This document shows positions 1 to 7,173 of a DNA stretch of 64,000 bases, one piece after another. Numbering within the stretch: position 1 is the first letter of the stretch; every line of letters begins with the position of its first letter. The position numbers and the translations under genes were made by a program. Source of the stretch: a virus; IMG/VR virus record IMGVR_UViG_3300032235_000647, positions 62,001 through 126,000 of that record; one strand, written 5' to 3'. Below the pieces are notes generated by a model. It was not told where the DNA came from and searched no databases. It saw only the letters and a list, made by a program, of their open reading frames with translations.

Positions 1-42
1 TATATGAAAATTAATTTAATATAAGTATTCTTTTTTTATTTT

Positions 43-384
43 TTAAGAACCTTTTCCTGTTCTAGATTTTTTACCACCAGTATGTGTAGATACATTTATT
101 GGTTTTTTTCCTTGGCCTGGTGATTCGGAACCTCCTCTACCTGTCTTGTTTTGTGCTGCTCTTTTTCTACGAGTTGCAGATTCTTTTTCTTTTTTACTCA
201 TAGTTTTTGCTTTTGCAGCAGGGACACACTTTGCATATCCACTCTTTTCTCCGCTCGTTCCACAAGGAGGATGTTTTCCACCAACTTTTTTACCAATATT
301 AACCCACTTGGATTTGAACCAATTACGAAGGTCTTCATTGGTGGTTTGTTGAGATATTTCTTGTAGAATTTGATTGAGTTTCAT
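43..384 (-). CDS. Small basic head-associated protein with N-terminal [LI]xE signal
   Basis: This 113-residue protein begins MKLNQILQE, a short amphipathic leader ending in I-x-x-E/L-Q-E that resembles the capsid-targeting peptides removed by T4-type prohead protease. It continues with an aromatic segment (WF..KWVNIGKK, residues 22-32), two cysteines (41 and 53) in a PPCGTS...KCVPAAKA pattern, and a Lys/Arg/Gly/Ser-rich tail from about residue 60. The Cys-containing W-V-N-I...PCG...K-C-x-P core recurs in unrelated phage proteins, but I know no function for it. The ATG overlaps the stop codon of the upstream reading frame (TAATG), so translation is probably coupled. The basic tail would suit nucleic acid or core binding inside the head, which is inference. 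The gene is real on spacing and composition; its function is unknown. Confidence 0.75.
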   Translation of the reverse strand: MKLNQILQEISQQTTNEDLRNWFKSKWVNIGKKVGGKHPPCGTSGEKSGYAKCVPAAKAKTMSKKEKESATRRKRAAQNKTGRGGSESPGQGKKPINVSTHTGGKKSRTGKGS

Positions 385-578
385 TAGTCCTTACATTTTT
401 TCCAACCACCACCCTTACCTTTGTAGTTTTTTGCAGCCCATCCATTTGCATAAGCAGAAGGATATACATCAAACTTCTTTTTTGCTGCTGCTTTGGATGC
501 AGACCATTTTTCAGGGTCAGTTGGGCAATTCTTTTCCATCAATTTTTGGACTTCTTCACCTAATCTAATTAATTCAGA
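384..578 (-). CDS. C-terminal CPTDPEKW domain read in -1 frame of the upstream gene
   Basis: These 64 codons plus a stop follow directly after a run of ten adenines on the coding strand and have no start codon of their own. They encode S-E-L-I-R-L-G-E-E-V followed by CPTDPEKWSASKAAAKKKF, then a Y-P-S-A-Y-A-N-G-W-A-A-K core and a glycine/lysine tail ending KKCKD. This is a compact domain I recognise as recurring in phage and giant-virus proteins, without known function. It is in the -1 frame relative to the 569-1216 gene; joining the two gives a 277-residue protein. Either programmed slippage on the A10 run or a one-base deletion in the homopolymer (biological or sequencing) explains the break. 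The stop overlaps the next start as TAATG, which supports this as a real translated end. Confidence 0.7.
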   Translation of the reverse strand, partial: SELIRLGEEVQKLMEKNCPTDPEKWSASKAAAKKKFDVYPSAYANGWAAKNYKGKGGGWKKCKD

Positions 579-1216
579 TTTTTTTTTTCGTCTAGTTTAG
601 ATTCTAACTTAGTTCTTATTTTATTAGTAACTCTATTCAATTCTTTTTTATCAATACCTAGTGCATCCAAAACTCTACCCATTACTTGTAATTTTTGTGG
701 ATATGTTAGTTTCTTTGCATCAAGTATATCTAACGCCTTTTGTAATTTGAGTCTTACATCACCGGGAATTGGTGCCTTATTAACATCTTCACCTGCTTCG
801 GATATGGATTCTCTGATTCCTAATCTTTTTTTCATTTCGTCTTCAGTAATTTCTCCCATCTTGTAATATCTATTAAGAATATGACCCATATCTTCATACA
901 ATCCGTGTAATCTCTGGTCTAATGAATTAGCTTCAGTTGCACACTTATCAAACTCTTTACCTAACTTATCTAATTCATTCAAGTTTCGTTTGATAGTCAC
1001 TTTATCAAACCAGTCATCACTTTCACCTAACAATAAAGTTTTTGCAGCTTCGGTAATTCCACCTAAAACTTCTGCAACTTCGGTAATATCGGATTTTCTA
1101 TCCATCATTTCTTGATATTTGTTATATGTAGAAATGATTTCAAGGAAGTGTTTCTTCACTTGAGGTGATAATGTTCTAGGTTCTTCGTTTTCTTTTAGTA
1201 ATTTAGTTAATTTCAT
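569..1216 (-). CDS. Head-associated modular protein with [LI]xE sites (frameshifted end)
   Basis: In the zero frame this encodes 215 residues, starting MKLTKLLKE with an AGGAG ribosome site just upstream. The leader LLKE/N fits the T4 gp21 cleavage rule (hydrophobic-x-E). Two more candidate sites sit together at residues 134-141 (IRE/S and ISE/A), dividing an acidic helical N-terminal half from a C-terminal helical part (about 150-205). The frame closes within a few codons after an A10 tract (579-588), where a -1 shift continues into the conserved CPTDPEKW domain. It lies in a same-strand run with short spacers between a small CTS-bearing gene and the gene at 43. I do not recognise the helical region. 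A packaged or core protein processed into two parts is an inference from the sites and position. Confidence 0.75.
   Translation of the reverse strand: MKLTKLLKENEEPRTLSPQVKKHFLEIISTYNKYQEMMDRKSDITEVAEVLGGITEAAKTLLLGESDDWFDKVTIKRNLNELDKLGKEFDKCATEANSLDQRLHGLYEDMGHILNRYYKMGEITEDEMKKRLGIRESISEAGEDVNKAPIPGDVRLKLQKALDILDAKKLTYPQKLQVMGRVLDALGIDKKELNRVTNKIRTKLESKLDEKKNLN
579..588 (-). other. A10 slippery homopolymer, candidate -1 frameshift site
   Basis: On the coding strand ten consecutive A residues follow GACG. Read straight, the frame reaches TAA six codons after the GAA. Re-reading one A opens a 64-codon frame encoding a complete conserved domain that ends in a TAATG overlap with the next gene. 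Runs of A this long support both ribosomal and polymerase slippage. A sequencing or assembly indel would look the same. Confidence 0.6.
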
Positions 1217-1235
1217 TAGTATATTCTCCTATATG

Positions 1236-1487
1236 TTAATAAATACCAGGTCGGTCACCTTTTTTCATGGTATCTGCCCAAGTTTGAAACATTTTTTTAA
1301 TATCTGCTGGTAATTGTTTATCTCTTATCGTTAAAACTCCATCTTTACTGATATGGGCAATTATTTTATAGTCACCATTTTTTTCTTCGGCTCTATTCCA
1401 AATAGTTAAACCATTACCCATCCATCCCGAACCGATATCGTATTTTTTTGTTTCTTTAAGAATTGAAGTTAAACGAGTTGATTTCAT
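1236..1487 (-). CDS. Small protein with capsid-targeting-like leader KSTRLTSILKE
   Basis: This 83-residue protein starts MKSTRLTSILKE/T, a leader ending in I-L-K-E that fits T4-type prohead protease processing. The rest (KKYDIGSGWMGNGLTIWNRAEEK... to DRPGIY) looks like a small beta-rich domain with conserved Trp and Gly residues and no motif I recognise. A good AGGAG site precedes the ATG. The same 11-residue leader, and 33 identical bases of DNA, occur in the middle of the neighbouring 1500-4289 gene, so the two genes share a duplicated targeting peptide. A small protein carried into the capsid is inferred from leader and context. Confidence 0.75.
   Translation of the reverse strand: MKSTRLTSILKETKKYDIGSGWMGNGLTIWNRAEEKNGDYKIIAHISKDGVLTIRDKQLPADIKKMFQTWADTMKKGDRPGIY
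1452..1484 (-). repeat. 33-bp direct repeat, copy 1 (leader KSTRLTSILKE)
   Basis: These 33 bases are identical to 2580-2612. Here they encode the start of the 83-residue gene; in the second copy they lie inside the adjacent large gene. They are a likely recombination footprint. Confidence 0.85.
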
Positions 1488-1499
1488 TAGTATAATCTC

Positions 1500-4289
1500 C
1501 TATCTAAATTTATTAATCAAGGATCTAAAACGAGATCCAAGTGAACCTTTTTTTGATTTATCAGCATCCGATTCTCTGTCACGATTTTGAGTAGGTGGCG
1601 GAGGAGGAGGCGGTGGCGGTGGAATTGAACCTGCTGGTCTTGGTTTCACACCTGGTGCACTTCCACTCTTTGGAATCGGTGGAGGTGGAGGTGGAGGAAG
1701 TTTACGAGCAGGTGCTGCAGCCTTTGGTGCTACCGTAGGTGGAACTTTAACCGAAGGTTTAGTATCCCACTTACTATTAGGTGCAACTGCTTTTGAAGAA
1801 TCCCATCCACTTGGTGCATTTTTTATCCAATCTGGCTCTTCCCATGCTCCTCCTTTTGAAGTTGTAGGTGGAGGAGTTTTCAAAGATGGTTTTCCACTAG
1901 GTGGTGGAGGTGGAGGTGGCGGTGGAACCGCACCTTTTGGTCTTACACCAGGAGGTGTTCCAACAGATTTTCCACTAGGTGGAGCAATAACTGGTGGTTT
2001 AGCCTTTACACCAGGAGGTGGACCGAGTGGTGCCTTTGGTGCAGAAGGTGGAGCAATAACTGGTGGTTTAGCCTTTACACCAGGAGGTGTTCCAACAGAT
2101 TTTCCACTAGGTGGTGGAGGTGGAGGTGGCGGTGGAACCGCACCTTTTGGTCTTACACCAGGAGGTGGTCCCATAACTTTAGTTCCAACAGGTGGTTGAG
2201 CATTTTTAGGAGGTGGACCCATTACTTTAGTTCCAACTGGTGGTTGAGCATTTCTAGGAGGGGCACTTGTCACCTTAGTTCCCATTGCTGGTTTAGCATT
2301 AGTTGGAGGTGGACCCATTACTTTAGTTCCCATTGCTGGTTTAGCATTAGTTGGTGCTTGTTGTTTTACATCCGGAGCGTGCTTAAACATATTCGAACCT
2401 TTTATTGCAGCACCTGCTGGTTTTTTTGGTTCATTTCCTGCACTTGATGACTTAGAATCAGTTGGTGTATATTTCCCACTATCATCTTTCTTAAATGTAG
2501 GTGCATTTGCATCCTTTTCCTTGCCCTTTTCCTTATATCTACCATATCCAATATGGGTATATTTATCATCCTCACTTGCTTCTTTAAGAATTGAAGTTAA
2601 ACGAGTTGATTTACTCTCTTTAATTACTGATTGAATTGTATCTGCTAATTTGTGAAAACCATTCATTCTTAGAGTATACGCGATACCATCAATTGCAGTA
2701 TCACCACTCCATTCTGCTTCTTGTGAAGCAGTTGTTCCTAAATTTCTAGCAAATCTATCAACATCATCGGTATACTTAGATGCATATTTTGCTCGAATTG
2801 CATTCATCTTTTCTTTATAATTAGGGTCATCCATTGATGGGTAATCTGGTTTTTCTGCCAACTCAGGTTTTCCTTCTAATTTAGCAACCAATTCTCTTGC
2901 TTCACCATGGAAGTTCGAATCAGTTAATGCTTCAACTGCTGCTTGAGCCATTTGTTTTTGATATTCTTCTTTACCTAATTTCTCAGGAGTAATACCATAC
3001 GAATCTGCTTTTGCTTTTACTGCTTTATTTACCTTTGGATTACCTTTTCTTTGTTGTTTAGGTTGTGATTTGGGTTCTTCCATTGAATCATCAAATGATT
3101 TTGCATCATTCCAATCATCAGGAACTATGAATGTATCACTACCATAGGTTTGAATACCTTTAACGGTTCCCATACCAACAAAGGTTGGTTTACCGTTAAT
3201 AACCAATGTTTGGTTTTTTGGATTCATTACTACTTCACCACTATATTCTTTATCACCATCCTTATAGACTACGGGTCTTCCTACTTCAAAGTCATCACCC
3301 CATCTATCTGGTTTTGATGATTTTGGTTCATCTTTTTTAGGACCCTCTTGATTTGCATCAGCCTTCTTAGCGGCAACTCCAATTTCTTCAGCAAATTTGT
3401 TTGCCATAGGAATTGCATCCTTGATATCCATATCAATTACAATAACTTTCATGTTAGCAGGTTTTCCATCTGCAATTGCGGCGGAAGTTACGGCTGCCCA
3501 TCTATGGTGACCATCAATTACATATCCATCTCTACTCACATAGATTGGGGCTGTTATTGCTGGATGGTTAGGGTCTTTTTCTAATGCCTTTGACATACCA
3601 GCTACTTTAGCACCAACCAATTCAGATTGAGTTGCTTTTAATCTATCGGATGGTATTTCAGTTTCTGCAGTTTTGATACCTTTTTCCTTCAACATTTTTT
3701 TGAACACTGGTTCAGTATCAACTTCACCACTAGCATCAACTGCCATTTTAGAAGCAGGAGAACCAGGAGTTGGTTTTCCTTTGAATTGTGGCATCTCTTC
3801 ACGAGGAATACCAGCATTACCTTCACAATATAAGTTAGTTCCAGGAACTGTTATTTTACACAAATTGAAGTTTGGTGCAGCTTCTCCTTTTTCTTTTGCT
3901 TGTTTTGCAAGTTCTGCTAACTTATCAATCTGCATTGAGATTTCTTTCTTCTGTGAATCAGGTATTTTATTTATGTCAGATTGTCCAGTAAAAGTTTCTT
4001 TATCTGCCTTCGGCATTAATGTTGTAAGTTTACTTGAAGAAACTTTTGGAGTATCTGATTTTTCTTTTTTATCCGAAGTCTTTGGTTTAGCAAAAATATT
4101 TACCTTTGGAGTATCTTTTTTAGAATCTTTACCACTTGTAGGCTCATCGGATTTAATAGGAACATATTTTCCTTGGTCAGTCTTTTTAAAAGTCTGAGCC
4201 TTAGGGTCTTTTTCCTTACCTTTTTCTTTATATTTACCATACCCAACGTGAGTATATTCGGCCTCTAAAAGTAAATTTTTTAATCTCAT
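1500..4289 (-). CDS. Modular head-associated polyprotein: ParB-like fold plus proline-rich region
   Basis: I place the start at the ATG of MRLKNLLLE, with GGAGAT six bases upstream; a GTG four codons earlier also is open. The product is 929 residues. Order: leader ending LLLE/A; a YTHVGYGKYKEKGKEKD tag (about 12-45); a region with C-x-I-T-V-P-G...CEGN; a ParB/sulfiredoxin-like segment with DGHHRW at 259-264; charged linker; a second leader KSTRLTSILKE/A (about 559-569) and second tag; then several hundred residues of P-P-P-P and (K/R)P.G.K repeats like formin FH1 regions, ending in a basic tail. The ParB-like family includes nucleotide-hydrolysing or nuclease-like members, but activity here is unproven. 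The internal leader suggests two genes fused, or a precursor cut into two packaged parts. It lies just downstream of the prohead protease. Confidence 0.75.
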   Translation of the reverse strand: MRLKNLLLEAEYTHVGYGKYKEKGKEKDPKAQTFKKTDQGKYVPIKSDEPTSGKDSKKDTPKVNIFAKPKTSDKKEKSDTPKVSSSKLTTLMPKADKETFTGQSDINKIPDSQKKEISMQIDKLAELAKQAKEKGEAAPNFNLCKITVPGTNLYCEGNAGIPREEMPQFKGKPTPGSPASKMAVDASGEVDTEPVFKKMLKEKGIKTAETEIPSDRLKATQSELVGAKVAGMSKALEKDPNHPAITAPIYVSRDGYVIDGHHRWAAVTSAAIADGKPANMKVIVIDMDIKDAIPMANKFAEEIGVAAKKADANQEGPKKDEPKSSKPDRWGDDFEVGRPVVYKDGDKEYSGEVVMNPKNQTLVINGKPTFVGMGTVKGIQTYGSDTFIVPDDWNDAKSFDDSMEEPKSQPKQQRKGNPKVNKAVKAKADSYGITPEKLGKEEYQKQMAQAAVEALTDSNFHGEARELVAKLEGKPELAEKPDYPSMDDPNYKEKMNAIRAKYASKYTDDVDRFARNLGTTASQEAEWSGDTAIDGIAYTLRMNGFHKLADTIQSVIKESKSTRLTSILKEASEDDKYTHIGYGRYKEKGKEKDANAPTFKKDDSGKYTPTDSKSSSAGNEPKKPAGAAIKGSNMFKHAPDVKQQAPTNAKPAMGTKVMGPPPTNAKPAMGTKVTSAPPRNAQPPVGTKVMGPPPKNAQPPVGTKVMGPPPGVRPKGAVPPPPPPPPPSGKSVGTPPGVKAKPPVIAPPSAPKAPLGPPPGVKAKPPVIAPPSGKSVGTPPGVRPKGAVPPPPPPPPPSGKPSLKTPPPTTSKGGAWEEPDWIKNAPSGWDSSKAVAPNSKWDTKPSVKVPPTVAPKAAAPARKLPPPPPPPIPKSGSAPGVKPRPAGSIPPPPPPPPPPTQNRDRESDADKSKKGSLGSRFRSLINKFR
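1560..2370 (-). repeat. Proline-rich coding repeats
   Basis: The DNA here consists of imperfect GGTGGAGG-type repeats on the plus strand, encoding runs of seven to ten prolines separated by G-V-(R/K)-P/K and N-A-(K/Q)-P-x-x-G-T-K-V units. A unit of about 60 bases near 1899 recurs almost exactly near 2108. Such tracts are prone to length change by recombination. Confidence 0.8.
2580..2612 (-). repeat. 33-bp direct repeat, copy 2 (internal leader)
   Basis: This is identical to 1452-1484. It encodes an internal copy of the targeting-type leader in the middle of the large modular protein, immediately before its second YTHIGYG tag. Confidence 0.85.
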
Positions 4290-4291
4290 TC

Positions 4292-4489
4292 TTATCTCCA
4301 CTTATGGGTTGTTTCTACTTTTTTATTTGTATAAAGGTCTAATTTACCATCTTCGGTAAATTTAACTTCGTAATTTGTTTTTCTTATATCATTATGACCA
4401 CCTTTGTAGGGAGTATCGCCAACTTCTTTTTGGATTTTACCAACATTGATTGTATTCTTGGCCATATAATCTTTTATATCGAATGCCAT
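4292..4489 (-). CDS. Small protein downstream of the prohead protease, unknown
   Basis: This 65-residue protein (MAFDIKDYMAKNTINV...) lies between the protease and the modular polyprotein, with two to four bases to each neighbour. It has no transmembrane segment and, unlike its neighbours, no [LI]xE leader. A polar stretch KFTEDGKLDLYTNKK and a terminal KWR are visible. In T4 the scaffold follows the protease, but this is far too short to be a scaffold. It may be a small core or accessory protein; I do not recognise it. Confidence 0.65.
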   Translation of the reverse strand: MAFDIKDYMAKNTINVGKIQKEVGDTPYKGGHNDIRKTNYEVKFTEDGKLDLYTNKKVETTHKWR

Positions 4490-4493
4490 ATAA

Positions 4494-5084
4494 TTAGTGT
4501 AATTCTGTTATAATTTCTCTCATCAAGTCTTGTGCTTTGCAGTAATCACCACAAACAACACCCTCTTGAATGTTTTTATTTACTGATTCTTGTAATGGAG
4601 TCATGAACGCACCATGAGTAGATGGATTAGAAACGAAATCCCAACCAATCAATTCAAAGTCATCACCAACTTTTACCTTACCTTCACCTATATTCGTCAC
4701 CGAACCCATACCACGAGATGATATTCCTAATAGAATACCAGCTCTTAATAACTCTTTAAGTATATTTCCTGATGGAGTTGGAAGTATTTCAACGGTACCA
4801 ACCAAATCATCACCATCCCAATGAATTTCTCTTACATTGTGAGAAACATTCTTCAAGTTGATTACAGAAGAATCAGGATGGTCTAACTCGCCCAATGCTC
4901 TTCTTTCTTTAATAAGAGTTTCGTATTTCTTAGCCTCTCTCATTAAGATTTCTCTTGGATATATTCTACCATTTTGGTTTTCTGCACCTGCTCGTTGTAA
5001 AATACCCTTAACGAGAGTTCTTCCACTCGCGTCTTCGTTTATTCTACCTTCAAATAGGTTTGTTTCTATTAGTAATGATTTCAT
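4494..5084 (-). CDS. 21: Prohead core protein protease, T4 gp21-like
   Basis: This 196-residue serine protease of the T4 gp21 type would mature the prohead by cutting scaffold, core and capsid precursors after hydrophobic-x-E. The motifs are in order: RAGAENQNGRIYP (31-43), the catalytic-type histidine in GELDHPDSS (H69), the serine in LLGISSRGMGS (S122 or S123), and D149 in GWDFVSNPST. The length matches the family. Its own N-terminus, MKSLLIE/T, carries a candidate site consistent with self-processing. AAGGAT lies ahead of the ATG. It sits downstream of terminase, portal and core-like genes, as in T4, and is flanked by many proteins with matching cleavage sites. Confidence 0.92.
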   Translation of the reverse strand: MKSLLIETNLFEGRINEDASGRTLVKGILQRAGAENQNGRIYPREILMREAKKYETLIKERRALGELDHPDSSVINLKNVSHNVREIHWDGDDLVGTVEILPTPSGNILKELLRAGILLGISSRGMGSVTNIGEGKVKVGDDFELIGWDFVSNPSTHGAFMTPLQESVNKNIQEGVVCGDYCKAQDLMREIITELH

Positions 5085-5092
5085 TTTAATCC

Positions 5093-6523
5093 TTATCTTT
5101 TTAATTTTACAACTTTAATAGTTGGTTTTACTGCTTCGTTTACTGACTCATCAGCTGGATACTTGATACCAAATTTTGCTAGCGCTTTTCTTTTGTATTC
5201 TAACGCCTTTGCAGCTCTACTTAGATATTTTTTAAAAAATGCAAGCATCTCCTCTTTTGTATCAAATGCCTGTGACCCCCTAAACTGTGTATCACTTAAA
5301 TCAGTAGTCCAAAATGCGGCAGAACCTCTATCATAGTCATAGTATCCTACAATTTTACCATTTAATAATATTTTACCATCTTTAGCAATTAGACTTTCGT
5401 TTACTGACTCTACTGCGTATTTGGTTTCCGATTCACCCAATTGTTTTCCAAATTCATCCCAAATCTGTAATGCTCTTTTTTGAACACCTTCTTTAGAATT
5501 ACTTGCACCAACTGGAATAACTTTCTGAAGTTTACCACGAACTACAAACCCACCATACATGGTCTCACCCTTTGTAGTTTTGACTACTACTATTTGAATA
5601 CCTTGTTCATTTTTAAGTTTACTTACAACTTTAATAGTTGGCTTTGATGCTTCGTTTACTGATTTACTTTCAGCCATACCATTATAAGTTAATAGTTTTT
5701 TATGTTTTTTAGCAAACATGGAAACTATTTTTAATACTTCGGCTTCACTCTTAATATATCTCTTTTCCTCAATGGTATCATTTTGTGTTCTTTGAACTAA
5801 CACATGATATGTTCCTTCAATTTTTTTATCGCCATCAACATATCCAGGTCCTCTTCTTACTTCTATAAGATTTGAATATAAAGGACTATCACCATGCATA
5901 GGATGGGGTAATATAAAGTAGTATTTTTCTTCTCCTATAAATCTACCACCTAATGGGGAATGGCCTACTTTAAGTTTATTAATACCCAATTCTTTTTTAA
6001 TAATTACTTCTATTTTTTTAGCAAGATTTGATGGGAAATGTTCGGTTGCTTCGTTTACACCCCCTACTTCGGATTTTCCTTCCGATACATCCCATTGTTT
6101 TTTAGTCATTATACTATGTCCACCAGGACTTTTCATGACCCATGCTTTTGCTTCACTACCTGATTTAAATGTTTTGACCAATTTTGGGCCTTTTGGAGTT
6201 TTTTCAATCCCAACCCATGCCCCAGATGCCATTGCTTCGTTTGTTTTACCAGCTCTTAATGCAGCTAAATCAGATGCCTCAATCTCACCATCACCATCAA
6301 CATCTAATTTGTGTTGATTGCCAGTCAATTCTTCGTTCTTTTCACCCTTAGCATCCCAAGCGGCATCAATTTTGTTAAAGAAAGCCTTTTTTTCTTCATC
6401 ACTCATATCAGGAATAGACTTTCCAGCCTTTTCTAATGCTCTTTTAAAGAACTCTTGATACTCTGATTCATCTATCATTACTTCTCTTACGATACCTTTG
6501 AATTGTTCTTTTGTTATTTTCAT
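5093..6523 (-). CDS. Modular head-core protein with repeated xNE/A sites and EF-hand loop
   Basis: This 476-residue protein begins with a helical leader to MIDE/S (residues 16-20). A helical part follows, then an EF-hand or dockerin-like loop (DVDGDGEIEASDL, 74-86). The rest is several small modules separated by near-identical N-E/A or N-E/S junctions: TNE/A (94-97), VNE/A (156-159), VNE/A (289-292), VNE/S (374-377) and VNE/A (461-464). The sequence after two of them (x-K-P-T-I-K-V-V) is repeated. I read these as protease sites that cut the protein into peptides and small domains inside the head. Its start overlaps the upstream stop (ATGA) with AGGAGAT upstream. It occupies the T4 gp67/gp68 interval between portal and protease. 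The function of the modules is unknown. Confidence 0.75.
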   Translation of the reverse strand: MKITKEQFKGIVREVMIDESEYQEFFKRALEKAGKSIPDMSDEEKKAFFNKIDAAWDAKGEKNEELTGNQHKLDVDGDGEIEASDLAALRAGKTNEAMASGAWVGIEKTPKGPKLVKTFKSGSEAKAWVMKSPGGHSIMTKKQWDVSEGKSEVGGVNEATEHFPSNLAKKIEVIIKKELGINKLKVGHSPLGGRFIGEEKYYFILPHPMHGDSPLYSNLIEVRRGPGYVDGDKKIEGTYHVLVQRTQNDTIEEKRYIKSEAEVLKIVSMFAKKHKKLLTYNGMAESKSVNEASKPTIKVVSKLKNEQGIQIVVVKTTKGETMYGGFVVRGKLQKVIPVGASNSKEGVQKRALQIWDEFGKQLGESETKYAVESVNESLIAKDGKILLNGKIVGYYDYDRGSAAFWTTDLSDTQFRGSQAFDTKEEMLAFFKKYLSRAAKALEYKRKALAKFGIKYPADESVNEAVKPTIKVVKLKR

Positions 6524-7173
6524 TTTTCTATCTCCTGAAGAGTTCTTGCTATGTTAATTAATCTTTCTTTTATTTTATAAATATGGGTGTTGGTTCTTTT
6601 CCAATAGTTATCGGAATCCAACTCATTGATGTTTTTAATCTTGTTATACCAAGAAAAAAACTTTTCAACTTCTGCCAATTGATATTTTAATTCTTTCAAT
6701 CCAGTTGCCAATTTTTTATTAGCATGCATTGATGTATCATTCTTTAATTCTAACCAACGATTTTCGGTTATAGATTCATCTATTTTAAAATCCTTGAAGT
6801 TTCCTATATGAGATGCAAGAGCAGCAGAATGATATAGTTTACCACTAATTTTATTTTTAAAACTATTTGCACCGATTTTAACAAAAGGTCCATATCCACC
6901 ACCTGAAACTTTAGCCCCATTTGGTAATCCCTTTAATTGTTTTTCTCTGTCTTGAAGATTTGTTTCAGTAATATTATCTACATCATTATCAACTACCGAA
7001 TACCCTAATTGAGTTGCAATTTTCTTTCTTCTTTGGGAATCGGATTTACGTGAAAAAGCATGAGGAGTCTGATATCCATCAGTATTACCTGTCACATTGG
7101 ATTCTTCTAACTCCTTTTCAACTTCGTGAATAAGTTCGTCTATGTATTTTTTAAGAGATTCTTTTTTTAACAT
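6520..7173 (-). CDS. Putative prohead core protein between portal and protease
   Basis: This 217-residue protein starts with an amphipathic helix (MLKKESLKKYIDELIHEVEKELEE/S) ending in a candidate protease site. A region TDGYQTPHAFSR...LGYSVVD follows; a similar LVGYSVVD segment occurs in the giant protein at 13370. There is a Gly-rich part (GGGYGPFVKIG, 91-101), more acidic sites IDE/S (131-134), and a long C-terminal coiled coil beginning RWLELKND that runs to the end. The coiled coil and position match core or scaffold components of T4-like heads, but I see no direct family signature. It overlaps the upstream gene by 23 bases and the downstream start by four. Confidence 0.7.
   Translation of the reverse strand: MLKKESLKKYIDELIHEVEKELEESNVTGNTDGYQTPHAFSRKSDSQRRKKIATQLGYSVVDNDVDNITETNLQDREKQLKGLPNGAKVSGGGYGPFVKIGANSFKNKISGKLYHSAALASHIGNFKDFKIDESITENRWLELKNDTSMHANKKLATGLKELKYQLAEVEKFFSWYNKIKNINELDSDNYWKRTNTHIYKIKERLINIARTLQEIEK
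6577..6585 (-). promoter_or_regulatory. Candidate internal promoter motif ATATTTATA
   Basis: An exact copy of the recurrent 9-mer lies inside the upstream coding region, 53 bases before the start at 6523. Because it is intragenic, it may be a chance match. Confidence 0.25.

Noticed and set aside
1560-2370. Possible CRISPR-like array
   Set aside because: These are proline-rich coding repeats in frame with the large gene.
3480-3560. ParB-type partition gene of a plasmid
   Set aside because: Only a short DGHHRW-type segment of the fold is present, no ParA lies nearby, and the protein has a head-type leader.
3673-4197. Plus-strand 174-codon open frame opposite the modular polyprotein
   Set aside because: It mirrors codon use of the minus-strand gene, which has clear domains, and has no convincing ribosome site or recognisable product.
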